Assembly (NCBI GenBank): GCA_003445835.1
Contig: DMCI01000098.1
Location: forward strand, 1-12,242
Reading direction: 5' to 3'
From: Clostridiales bacterium
GTDB taxonomy: Bacteria; Bacillota; Clostridia; Christensenellales; CAG-1252
Length of the DNA: 12,242 bases
Notes under the pieces: generated by a model
What the model was told of the DNA's origin: nothing
The model's input: the letters and a program-made list of their open reading frames with translations, nothing else
Databases searched by the model: none
Program-made: the position numbers and the translations under genes
Shown here: piece by piece, positions 1 to 7,262 of the stretch
Numbering within the stretch: the first letter of the stretch is position 1
How the letters are laid out: the number at the start of each line of letters is the position of its first letter

Positions 1-663
1 GTGCTTAAGCGTAACATCGTGCAATGTTTGAACGATTACGACATCCCGCTCCGTTATTCCACCACCGTCACCCGCGTGACGGGCAAAAACCGTTTGACGG
101 GCGTGTACGTTGCGCCGGTGGACGACAAAATGAACCCCATCCTCGAAAAAGAGGAATATATCCCTTGCGACACCTTGCTTTTATCCGTCGGTTTGATCCC
201 CGAAAACGATCTTTTGACGGGGACGAGCGTGGAGATGAGCCGCGTGACTTCGGGCGCCGTGGTGGACGAATATCGTCAGACGTCCGTCCCCGGCATTTTC
301 TCGGCGGGCAACGTCCTGCACGTGCACGATTTGGTGGATAACGTCAGCGAAGAAGCCTTCGTCGCGGGCAGATCGGCGGCGGCTTTCTCCAAAGGAGAAC
401 TTTGCGTCGGAAGTACCGTATCCGTCACGCCTTCCGGCGGGGTGCGCTACGCTTTGCCGCAAAAGGTGCATCAAGGGGAAGGCAAGGTGAAGCTGTACTT
501 CCGCGTGGACAAGGTCTACCGCGGCAGAACGGTCGTTGTCCAAAGCGAAGGGGAAGTCATCAAACGCAAAAAGACGCTTGTGATGGCGCCGGGCGAAATG
601 CAAAACATCGAGGTCGATAAAAACTTGATCAAAGGTGATATATCGATCTATACGGAGGAATGA
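1..663 (+). CDS. FAD-dependent (NAD(P)-linked) oxidoreductase, 3' part only
   Basis: The open frame runs in from the window edge, so only the last ~220 residues are seen. The GTG at position 1 is most likely an internal valine codon. The visible part holds the end of the NAD-binding domain and the second half of the FAD-binding domain: a CDTLLLSVG strand (residues 56-64) followed by IPENDL, then GIFSAGNV (98-105), the usual motif contacting the FAD pyrophosphate. A beta-rich tail of about 80 residues follows. In Bacillota this family often lies between a GlpA-like dehydrogenase and a DUF1667 protein, and the next gene here is DUF1667. A role in electron transfer to or from a small organic substrate such as glycerol 3-phosphate is inferred from that context only. 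The stop overlaps the next start (ATGATG). Confidence 0.85.
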   Translation: MLKRNIVQCLNDYDIPLRYSTTVTRVTGKNRLTGVYVAPVDDKMNPILEKEEYIPCDTLLLSVGLIPENDLLTGTSVEMSRVTSGAVVDEYRQTSVPGIFSAGNVLHVHDLVDNVSEEAFVAGRSAAAFSKGELCVGSTVSVTPSGGVRYALPQKVHQGEGKVKLYFRVDKVYRGRTVVVQSEGEVIKRKKTLVMAPGEMQNIEVDKNLIKGDISIYTEE

Positions 664-1010
664 TGAATACCACTTGTATCATGTGCCCGATGGGCTGCTC
701 GCTCACCGTGGAAGAAAAAGACGGCGTCGTAACGGTCAGCGGTAACGGCTGTCCTCGCGGCGAAAAATACGGCAAGGCGGAGTTCACCCATCCGGAACGG
801 GTGGTGACCACTCTTTTGAAAGGCTTATACGGCGGTGTGGTCAGCGTCAAGACCGATAAACCCATCCCCAAAGATAAGATAGGGGATCTGCTTGCTTGGG
901 CGGCGGCTTTCCGCTTGGATCACGCCGTGCAAACGGGGGACGTCGTGGCGGAAAACCCCGCGGACTGCGGCGCGGCTGTCGTGGCAACGTCGGATTTTAA
1001 AGGAAAATAA
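663..1010 (+). CDS. DUF1667 family protein (cysteine-motif partner of FAD oxidoreductase)
   Basis: A 115-residue protein matching the DUF1667 pattern: N-terminal TTCIMCPMGC, then GNGCPRGEKYG and THPERVVTTLL. Cysteines 5, 8, 12 and 30 form C-x2-C-x3-C-x17-C, which resembles the [4Fe-4S] motif at the N terminus of molybdopterin oxidoreductases. A metal or Fe-S site is plausible but unproven. The family is known to be encoded beside GlpA/HcaD-like flavoproteins, as here, and probably acts as a subunit or electron carrier of that enzyme. Two ATGs are possible (660 and 663). GGAGGA at 654-659 touches the first, so 663 is preferred. It overlaps the upstream stop by one base and its own stop overlaps the next start (TAATG), which suggests translational coupling. 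Confidence 0.85.
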   Translation: MNTTCIMCPMGCSLTVEEKDGVVTVSGNGCPRGEKYGKAEFTHPERVVTTLLKGLYGGVVSVKTDKPIPKDKIGDLLAWAAAFRLDHAVQTGDVVAENPADCGAAVVATSDFKGK

Positions 1011-1945
1011 TGCTTTACTACGAGTTTAAAGCGCAAATAGCAAGGGGTGACATCGCCCCCTTGTACCGCATCGACGGGGAAGATAAGTACTGGGCGGAAC
1101 TTGCCTACAAGGATCTTTTGGCGCTTTCTTCCGAGCTCGATACCGAGGTGCTCCGCGACGATCAACCCGTGGAAGACGCGGTGTTCGGCGTGCAGAACTT
1201 CCCGATGATGGCGGAGCGCAAACTCGTCGTTATCCGTGACCGCAAACTCAAGGACGCCGACGTAAAGATCTTGGAGGAATACCTTCGTTCGCCCGTCGAT
1301 TCGGGCGTCATTCTGATCTACAACTGCGAAGGCAAAGTGAAAGGGGAACGCGCCTTTACTTTCGACGCCGTGACGGAAGGGGAACTCGTCCCCTACATCG
1401 AACGTTTGGCAAGGGAAATGGGCGGCTCTGTCACCTCGTCCGCGGCAAGGAAGCTCGCTTCCTATACCGAGATGAATATGACCCGCATCAAAAACGAGCT
1501 TTTGAAGATGATCGCCCTCGGGGAGATCACCGACGATCTCGTCGCGGCGTACGTGGAACCCAGTTACTCTTACCGCGTGTTTGACTTTACCGACGCGATC
1601 GCGCGGGGCAGTTACACGGGGGCGTACGAAGTCTTATCCTCGCTGGCGAGGAACCCGGCGGAGTATTCGCCGTTTTTTACCAAATTGACCGACTATATCC
1701 GCTTGATGTTGCACGCCAAACTTGCCAAAAACGTACCCGACGCGGCGTTGGCGCAGGCGCTTGGCGTATCGCCGTATCCGCTGCAAAAAGCAAAACGGGC
1801 GGCGGCGAATTATACGCCCAGACAGTTGTTGGCAATACTTATGAAGATGTATTCTTTGGAGCAGGACTATAAGTCGGGCGCCATCGGCGTGGAAAACGCA
1901 ATGGATCTTGCGATCGCAGAAGCGATCGAAGCGAGGAAAAAGTGA
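1010..1945 (+). CDS. holA: DNA polymerase III subunit delta
   Basis: A 311-residue protein, slightly short for HolA (about 330-345). Delta is the clamp-loader subunit that opens the beta sliding clamp during replication. Recognisable segments are the N-terminal APLYRIDGEDKYW, where other HolA proteins have LYLLxGxExYL; FPMMAERKLVVIRD (residues 64-77), the clamp-binding strand-helix region; IKNELLKM (160-167), matching the IxNELxKL of the lid domain; FDFTDAIARG (191-200) at the start of the collar domain; and VENAMDLAIAEAI near the C terminus. There is no functional P-loop, as expected for delta. AAAGGA at about 1000-1005 serves as ribosome binding site. The start overlaps the DUF1667 stop and the stop overlaps a GTG start (GTGA), so it lies inside the coupled operon. 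The rpsT gene that often neighbours holA is not seen. Confidence 0.92.
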   Translation: MLYYEFKAQIARGDIAPLYRIDGEDKYWAELAYKDLLALSSELDTEVLRDDQPVEDAVFGVQNFPMMAERKLVVIRDRKLKDADVKILEEYLRSPVDSGVILIYNCEGKVKGERAFTFDAVTEGELVPYIERLAREMGGSVTSSAARKLASYTEMNMTRIKNELLKMIALGEITDDLVAAYVEPSYSYRVFDFTDAIARGSYTGAYEVLSSLARNPAEYSPFFTKLTDYIRLMLHAKLAKNVPDAALAQALGVSPYPLQKAKRAAANYTPRQLLAILMKMYSLEQDYKSGAIGVENAMDLAIAEAIEARKK

Positions 1946-2496
1946 TCGGATTATTAAAAAGAACAAACAGGTTTTTGCTGTATGCCATCACGGGCGTGAT
2001 GATGCTTTTTGCGGTGCTTTCGGAATTGTTGATGATCGCCGCCACCTCGGCGTATACGACGGGGACCGGCTATGCGACGTTGCTGATCCCGGTCGGATTG
2101 GTTTCCGTCGTGCTCTTTGCATTGATCTCCAAAGCGCTCGTCTACGTCGCTTTTCGTATCAGCAATATTCTTTTTATCAAAAAAAGCGGAAGATTGTATC
2201 CTTTTTCCATTCCGTTTGGTGATTTTGAAAAAGGGTGTTACGCCTTTTTGATCTGCGGACTTTTTCTTTGCGGCGTCGTGCATTTGCCGGCGGTGTTCTT
2301 CCCCTCTTTCGGGCGGGTGCTCAGCGCGATCCGCACCTTCGTTTTGTGGGGAACTTTGGTTTTGATCGTCAGGCATTTTCTTAAGAATTATTCGCACGAT
2401 TACGACAAAAAGACGCTTGCGTACTCTTTGATCTTATTGCCGCTGATCCTTCTTTCGATCTCGCTTGCGCTGACCCTCGTGGAGGTGCTCAGATGA
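1942..2496 (+). CDS. Integral membrane protein, five predicted helices, unknown function
   Basis: A 184-residue, strongly hydrophobic protein that I do not recognise as a named family. Five membrane segments can be drawn at about residues 11-35, 45-71, 99-121, 127-146 and 158-180, joined by short loops with basic residues (FIKKSGR, RHFLKN, DYDKK). No catalytic motif is visible. The start is a GTG overlapping the holA stop (GTGA), preceded by GAGGAAAA. Its stop overlaps the start of the next gene (ATGA), which encodes a secreted, membrane-anchored M28-like protein. Tight coupling of the two suggests they act together at the membrane, for example as a complex or as anchor and ectodomain; this is inference. 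Confidence 0.75.
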   Translation: MIGLLKRTNRFLLYAITGVMMLFAVLSELLMIAATSAYTTGTGYATLLIPVGLVSVVLFALISKALVYVAFRISNILFIKKSGRLYPFSIPFGDFEKGCYAFLICGLFLCGVVHLPAVFFPSFGRVLSAIRTFVLWGTLVLIVRHFLKNYSHDYDKKTLAYSLILLPLILLSISLALTLVEVLR

Positions 2497-3746
2497 AAAA
2501 GCTTGTTTTGCTGATTTTGGTTTTTTCGTTGGCGCTTTCCTCCTTGTTGTTTGCGGGGGTGACCGCCGTTGCGGAGACGCCTTCTTCCTACGATTACGCC
2601 GTCGCTTACGCGCAAAATCACGCGAGGCGCGACATTCTTTCGGGCGGGGAAGCCGCCGCGGCAAATACTTTGGCAACCGCTTTGACAAACTTCGGTTATG
2701 CGGTACAAACGCCTGCGTTCCGCTTTTACAGACAGAACGATGTCGGCGCGAAGGTCGCTTACGATTACAAGCACGTCCTCGGCTTTAAAAACAACGGCAA
2801 GGGAAAGTGCGTTTTGATCGGATGCTATTATGGCGGATATGAGCCGCAAGACAGTTACGGTGTGGGAAACGGCGGGACCGTGGCGCTTTCGGTCGGGACT
2901 CTTCTTTCTGTTGCACGTTTGCTTTCCGCCGTGACGACGGAGTACGATATCGTCATCGCGTTTTGGGGCGGCATCGAGGCTTTCGGAGATTTCCGTGTCA
3001 AGGATTGCGGCGTTGAAAATGACAAAATCGCTCTATACGTCAATCTTGACGGCGTCGGGGTGGGTGACCGCGACTATCTGTATGCCGACGACGTGCCTCG
3101 CGCGCAGGAAAAATATTTCCGCAACGTGATAAAAAAAGTCGGCGCGGATATTTCCGCTCCTCCCGTTTACAAGAAACAAGTGGCGCTCTCTTACGGAGAG
3201 GAAGACGCTTACAGCTATGCGCATTTGGGACTTCTCGGCGTCAACCGCTTCTTTATGGCGGAGGACGTACCTTGCGTGAATTTCGTCGGCGGCGCGTGGG
3301 ATTATGACTGCGGTCTTTATCGTTACAGCCGCAAAGGTGATATCGAAGGGACTTCTCTTGATACGATAGAAAGCATAGACGGCTTCAATGGCGGCGCCGC
3401 AAAAACCGCGGCAAGACTTGACGCCGTTGCTTCCGTTGTCTACCACGGCGTGACGGGGAAAGACCTTGCGTCCGCCCTTGATAAAGCGCAGGGAGAAATT
3501 TCCGCCGCGGATCTTGACAGTTCGCTCGCCGTGTTGTTGATTTCTGCCATCGGGACGGCGCTTTTGATCGCGTTTTTGATCCTCTTGTACGTCAAACAGG
3601 GAAAAGACAGACGACAGGTGGCTTGGGATCCCGGTTTGAACGGCAGCAAAGACGACCCTTATACGGAATTCCGTGAAACGCAAGACGAGGAGAGCGAGGA
3701 ACCGAAGCCTTCCGATGACGACGATGACGACGTTTTCCGTTTTTAA
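2493..3746 (+). CDS. Membrane-anchored, secreted M28-like (Zn-peptidase fold) protein with degenerate active site
   Basis: 417 residues with a signal peptide (MKK plus a hydrophobic core, likely cut after AVA at 27), an extracellular domain, a transmembrane helix at about 345-367, and a cytoplasmic tail ending in an acidic run (six Asp then VFRF). That makes it a type I membrane protein. The ectodomain follows the order of the M28 aminopeptidase fold: VLIGCYYGG (107-115) where active enzymes have the first zinc His and its Asp; GVGNGGT (123-129) in place of GADDNASG; a helix; FWGGIEAFG (157-165) in place of the Glu-Glu motif; and YVNLDGVG (182-189) matching NLDxxG. Of the usual ligands only D186 and perhaps E162 remain. 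A C-terminal metal His is not evident. It may be an inactive peptidase homologue or bind something else. The start overlaps the upstream membrane-protein gene. Confidence 0.7.
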   Translation: MKKLVLLILVFSLALSSLLFAGVTAVAETPSSYDYAVAYAQNHARRDILSGGEAAAANTLATALTNFGYAVQTPAFRFYRQNDVGAKVAYDYKHVLGFKNNGKGKCVLIGCYYGGYEPQDSYGVGNGGTVALSVGTLLSVARLLSAVTTEYDIVIAFWGGIEAFGDFRVKDCGVENDKIALYVNLDGVGVGDRDYLYADDVPRAQEKYFRNVIKKVGADISAPPVYKKQVALSYGEEDAYSYAHLGLLGVNRFFMAEDVPCVNFVGGAWDYDCGLYRYSRKGDIEGTSLDTIESIDGFNGGAAKTAARLDAVASVVYHGVTGKDLASALDKAQGEISAADLDSSLAVLLISAIGTALLIAFLILLYVKQGKDRRQVAWDPGLNGSKDDPYTEFRETQDEESEEPKPSDDDDDDVFRF

Positions 3747-3795
3747 CGGCGGTTAACGAGTTTTTACTTCGTTTCGCTTTATTTTTTTCGCGCGG

Positions 3796-3806
3796 TATAT
3801 TATACT
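3796..3806 (+). promoter_or_regulatory. Likely -10 region for the cdaA operon
   Basis: The 88-base gap between the M28-like gene and cdaA holds an AT-rich stretch with overlapping -10 candidates, best TATACT at 3801-3806 with TATATT at 3796-3801 as alternative. The -35 match is weak (TTTATT at 3778-3783, 17-base spacing). A start near 3813 would leave a leader of about 20 bases carrying AAGAGGTG at 3821-3828. The position between two genes, after the overlapping starts have ended, supports a new transcription unit here. Confidence 0.45.
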
Positions 3807-3834
3807 TGAAATAGTTTATTAAGAGGTGACGCGT

Positions 3835-4695
3835 ATGGACGTTTTGATGAACTATTTCGAAAAAGGTACCTTCGGATGGCTTTCCATTGTGGACGCGGTG
3901 TTCGTTTTGATCTTTTTGATCGCGGTCATGGTGTTTTTCTTTCGCAAAAAGAATTATCGCGTGGGCTTGTTTTTCGTGCTGTTCACCTTGCTCTTCATCG
4001 GGCTGGACGTGGTGATCGCCGTCTTTAAGATCCGCTCCATCTTCTTTGCAAGGGAGATCATGCGCTTCCTTGCCGTGATGTTTATCGCCGCAAGCGCGGT
4101 CGTTTACCAATCCGATTTGAAACTTTTATTTGCCAAGTTCGGCGGGCAGGCGGAAGAAAACGTCTACGCCAAACTGCACAACGGTCGTGACGAGGATGAC
4201 CTTCGTTACGCTTCCGGGGAGATCGTCAAGGCGTGCCAAAACCTTTCCAAAAACAACATCGGCGCTTTGATCGTCGTTTGTCCCACCATCATTTCTTCCA
4301 ATATGTTGGATACGGGTATCCGCCTAAACGGCGCTTTGTCCGCCCCTCTTCTGGAAAGCATCTTCAATCCGCATTCCCCTCTGCACGACGGCGCCGTCAT
4401 CATCAAAAACAACGTCGTTCTTGCGGCGGGATGCTTCCTCCCCCTCTCGCAAAACCCCTCTATCAGCAAGGATCTCGGCACTCGTCACCGCGCTGCGATC
4501 GGCATCACGGAGGAGACCGACGTTTTGACCATCGTCGTCAGTGAGGAGACGGGTATCATCAGTTTGGTGCAAAACGGCGATATCAAACGCTACATCACCG
4601 GCGAAAAACTTATGGACGCTTTGGACGCCGCCTTTGGCATCACCGACCTCAGCCGCAGAAATTCCAGACAATTCGGGAGGAACACCAAAAGATGA
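3835..4695 (+). CDS. cdaA: Diadenylate cyclase CdaA (c-di-AMP synthase)
   Basis: A 286-residue membrane enzyme that condenses two ATP into cyclic di-AMP, the second messenger controlling potassium and osmotic balance and cell-wall homeostasis in Bacillota. Three N-terminal membrane helices lie at about 17-36, 43-63 and 70-89, followed by the cytoplasmic DAC (DisA_N) domain. Both catalytic motifs are intact: LHDGA (residues 183-187) and GTRHRAA (215-221). IVVSEETGIIS follows as usual. ATG 3835 is chosen because AAGAGGTG at 3821-3828 sits 6 bases before it; the in-frame GTG at 3826 lies inside that ribosome binding site. Downstream there is no cdaR (YbbR repeats) or glmM, which commonly follow. 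Instead a DUF1015 gene starts overlapping its stop (ATGATGA). Confidence 0.93.
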   Translation: MDVLMNYFEKGTFGWLSIVDAVFVLIFLIAVMVFFFRKKNYRVGLFFVLFTLLFIGLDVVIAVFKIRSIFFAREIMRFLAVMFIAASAVVYQSDLKLLFAKFGGQAEENVYAKLHNGRDEDDLRYASGEIVKACQNLSKNNIGALIVVCPTIISSNMLDTGIRLNGALSAPLLESIFNPHSPLHDGAVIIKNNVVLAAGCFLPLSQNPSISKDLGTRHRAAIGITEETDVLTIVVSEETGIISLVQNGDIKRYITGEKLMDALDAAFGITDLSRRNSRQFGRNTKR

Positions 4696-5936
4696 TGAAA
4701 GACATCGTAAAAATACCTCGCGTTCTTTTACCCAACGCAGACGTTGATCTCAAAAAGTGGGCGGTCATCGCTTGCGACCAGTTTACCTCGCAGGGGCAAT
4801 ACTGGCAGCAACTCAAAGACTACTGCGGCGACGTTTCCGCGCTCAACATCATCTTCCCCGAGTACTATCTTGAAAAGGGCAATATGGAGGAGAGAATCCA
4901 AAGCATCAACTCCTATATGCAAAAGTATCTTTCGGAAGGGGTCTTCCGTGAGATCGACGGCGTTATCTTGACCGAAAGGATCACTTCTTACGGGCACAAG
5001 CGCACCGGCATCCTGCTTGCGCTAGATCTTGAACAATACGATTTCACGACGGGCAAACTTCCCATCCGCGCCACCGAAGCGACGGTCAAGGAAAGACTTC
5101 CCGTCCGTTTGCGCATCCGTGAAAACGCGCTGTTGGAACTGCCGCACGTTTTGATCTTGATCGACGACGAGGATAAGACGGTCGTTGAGCGCGCTCGCGC
5201 AAGCGTCACCGAGGACGACCTCTTATATTCGACCGAACTCAATATGAAAGGCGGCTCCGTCAAAGGCTATCTTTTGAAGGACCCGCAACCTATTCTGGAC
5301 GCTTTGCTGGCGCTTGGCAGTGAGGAACGTATGGTGAAGCGCTACGGCGACAAGACGCCTTTCCTCTTTGCCGTCGGTGACGGCAACCATTCCGTTGCTA
5401 CCGCAAAACTTTTGTGGGAGAGGATCAAACCCAGCCTGACCGAAAGCGAAAGGGAAGCGCATCCCGCGCGTTACGTCCTTGCGGAAGTGGGCAACCTCTA
5501 CGACGACGATCTCGTCTTCGAGGCGATCCACCGCGTGATCTTCGGCGCGGGCAAGGATTTTATCAAGGAAATGTCCGATGCTCTTTCCGGCGAAGGTCAC
5601 GTTTCCTTGCTTTACCGCGGTGAAATGTACGGCGTTTCCGTCCCGCGCGTCGCGGCGGAAGCCGTTAAGGCGGTGCAGGAGTTTATCGACAAGTATATCG
5701 CTTCGCACGAGGGCGTCTCGGTGGATTACATCCACGGTGACAAAAACCTTGCGGAAGTGGCGGCGGCTAAGGACGGCGTGGCGATCTTTATGCCCGTGAT
5801 GGAAAAGAGCGATCTGTTCCCTTACGTGGTCAAGCACGGATCTCTCCCGCGCAAGACCTTCTCAATGGGAGAAGCGGAAGAAAAAAGGTATTATTTGGAA
5901 AGTCGTGTCATCATCGACAACGTCAGAAAGGAGTAG
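4692..5936 (+). CDS. DUF1015 family protein
   Basis: A 414-residue soluble protein matching the DUF1015 (COG4198) family over its whole length. Motifs are the N-terminal RVLLP and WAVIACDQFTSQ (about 24-35), RATEATVKERLPVRLRIRENA in the middle, GDGNHSVATAK (about 229-239) and, at the C terminus, LPRKTFSMGEAEEKRYYLE (385-403). The GDGNH and KTFSMGEA motifs suggest a conserved binding or catalytic pocket, but the biochemical function is not established. Family members in Clostridia are often found near serine biosynthesis genes; here it lies between cdaA and aspartate kinase. GGGAGGAA at 4675-4682 is the ribosome binding site. ATG 4692 is preferred over ATG 4695 by spacing (9 bases). It overlaps the cdaA stop and ends 3 bases before lysC. 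Confidence 0.88.
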   Translation: MMKDIVKIPRVLLPNADVDLKKWAVIACDQFTSQGQYWQQLKDYCGDVSALNIIFPEYYLEKGNMEERIQSINSYMQKYLSEGVFREIDGVILTERITSYGHKRTGILLALDLEQYDFTTGKLPIRATEATVKERLPVRLRIRENALLELPHVLILIDDEDKTVVERARASVTEDDLLYSTELNMKGGSVKGYLLKDPQPILDALLALGSEERMVKRYGDKTPFLFAVGDGNHSVATAKLLWERIKPSLTESEREAHPARYVLAEVGNLYDDDLVFEAIHRVIFGAGKDFIKEMSDALSGEGHVSLLYRGEMYGVSVPRVAAEAVKAVQEFIDKYIASHEGVSVDYIHGDKNLAEVAAAKDGVAIFMPVMEKSDLFPYVVKHGSLPRKTFSMGEAEEKRYYLESRVIIDNVRKE

Positions 5937-5939
5937 ACT

Positions 5940-7253
5940 ATGAAAGTATGCAAATTCGGCGGCAGTAGCATGGCGTCGGGTGAAACCATCAAAAAAGTGG
6001 CGGATATCATCCGCTCGGACGAAAGACGCAAGTATATCGTCGTATCTGCGCCGGGCAAGCGCTTTAAGGAAGATATCAAGATCACCGACAGCTTGCTCAA
6101 CGCGTATGCGGAGTGCAAAAAGGGCAAGAAACTTTCTTCCCTGTTGCAACCGATATTCGATCGTTTCAACGGCATTGCAAAAGACCTCGGCATCGAAGAT
6201 AAGGTCGACCTTGCCGCGGTGTTTGAGGAGATCGAGGCCGGCGTCGTCGCCTCCCCCATCCCCGACTATGCGGCGGCGCAGGGCGAAAGGCTTTCCGCAA
6301 TGCTTCTTGCGGCATATCTCGGCTACGAGTTTTTGGATGCCCGTGAGATCATTCGTTTTGCGGACAACGGGCAATTTAACGCGGAATACACAAACGACCT
6401 TGCGCGTAAGCGTTTGCAGGACGTTACGACGGGCGTCGTGATCCCCGGGTTTTACGGTAGCACCTCCAGCGGGCAGATCCGTACCTTCAGCCGCGGCGGC
6501 AGCGACGTGACGGGCGCCATCATCGCGCGCGCGGTCAAGGCGGAGATCTACGAAAACTGGACGGACGTCAACGGCTTTTTGACCGCTGACCCCCGTATCG
6601 TGGAGAATCCCAAGCCCATCCCCGAGCTTTCGTACCGTGAACTTCGCGAACTTTCCTACATGGGCGCAAACGTCCTTCATCCCGAGAGCATCTTCCCGGT
6701 CAGAAAGGCAAATATCCCCATCAATATCAAAAACACCTTCGATCCCGAAAATCCCGGCACGATGATCCTTCCGGGCGTTTTGCAACACGAGCGTTTGATC
6801 ACGGGTATCGCGGGCAAGAAGGGCTTTGTGAGCATTCTCATCGAAAAGTCGATGATGAACAACGAGATCGGCTTTACGAGGAAGCTTTTGTCCGTTCTTG
6901 AAAACTTGAATATGAGTTTTGAGCACCTGCCTTCCGGCATCGATACGATGACCTTGATCATCGCGGATACCGAGATCGGCGGCAAGCTTCAAGACCTTGT
7001 GGGAGGCATCCGTGAGGCGGTCAGTCCCGACCGTTTGGAGATCCAGTCCGACCTTGCTTTGATCGCAACGGTGGGTCACGGTATGGCGTATAAGCCCGGC
7101 ACGGCGTCAAGGCTCTTTACCGCGCTTTCCCGCGTGGGCGTCAACATCAAGATGATCGACCAAGGCTCCAGCGAACTGAACATTATCGTGGCAGTCTCGG
7201 GCGAAGATTACGAAAAGGCTATCAACGCCATTTACGAAGAGTTTATCAACTAA
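5940..7253 (+). CDS. lysC: Aspartate kinase (monofunctional, two ACT domains)
   Basis: 437 residues. It phosphorylates L-aspartate with ATP, the first committed step toward lysine/diaminopimelate, methionine and threonine. The N-terminal kinase domain shows KFGGSS (5-10), RTFSRGGSDVTG (181-192), WTDVNGFLTADPR (from 207) and YMGANVLHPES. The C-terminal part (from about 287) has two ACT regulatory domains, including FEHLPSGIDTMTLII and LALIATVGHGM (372-382) followed by NIKMIDQGSSELNIIV. FEHLPSGID resembles the B. subtilis YclM-type isozyme, which is regulated by amino acids; which effector acts here cannot be read. There is no fused homoserine dehydrogenase. AAAGGAG just upstream of ATG 5940 is the ribosome binding site. 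It lies in a tight operon between the DUF1015 gene and the glucokinase gene. No attenuator or riboswitch is visible before it. Confidence 0.93.
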   Translation: MKVCKFGGSSMASGETIKKVADIIRSDERRKYIVVSAPGKRFKEDIKITDSLLNAYAECKKGKKLSSLLQPIFDRFNGIAKDLGIEDKVDLAAVFEEIEAGVVASPIPDYAAAQGERLSAMLLAAYLGYEFLDAREIIRFADNGQFNAEYTNDLARKRLQDVTTGVVIPGFYGSTSSGQIRTFSRGGSDVTGAIIARAVKAEIYENWTDVNGFLTADPRIVENPKPIPELSYRELRELSYMGANVLHPESIFPVRKANIPINIKNTFDPENPGTMILPGVLQHERLITGIAGKKGFVSILIEKSMMNNEIGFTRKLLSVLENLNMSFEHLPSGIDTMTLIIADTEIGGKLQDLVGGIREAVSPDRLEIQSDLALIATVGHGMAYKPGTASRLFTALSRVGVNIKMIDQGSSELNIIVAVSGEDYEKAINAIYEEFIN

Positions 7254-7262
7254 GAGGTGTTT

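Noticed and set aside
1..3. GTG at the first base as the true start of the oxidoreductase
   Set aside because: The remaining 220 residues begin in the middle of the nucleotide-binding fold; the gene is cut by the window edge.
3743..3765. Terminator after the M28-like gene
   Set aside because: TTAAC/GTTAA around GGCG gives only a 5-bp AT-rich stem, four bases from the T-run; too weak to call.
3826..3834. GTG start for cdaA
   Set aside because: This GTG is part of the AAGAGGTG ribosome binding site for ATG 3835.
7257..7262. GTG start for the glucokinase
   Set aside because: It lies in the GAGGTG ribosome binding site; ATG 7263 has good spacing and gives the normal family N terminus.
7254..7262. 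Amino-acid riboswitch or attenuator in the cdaA-lysC-glcK unit
   Set aside because: Gaps between these genes are 3 to 9 bases, leaving no room for one; the only leader, before cdaA, is about 20 bases.
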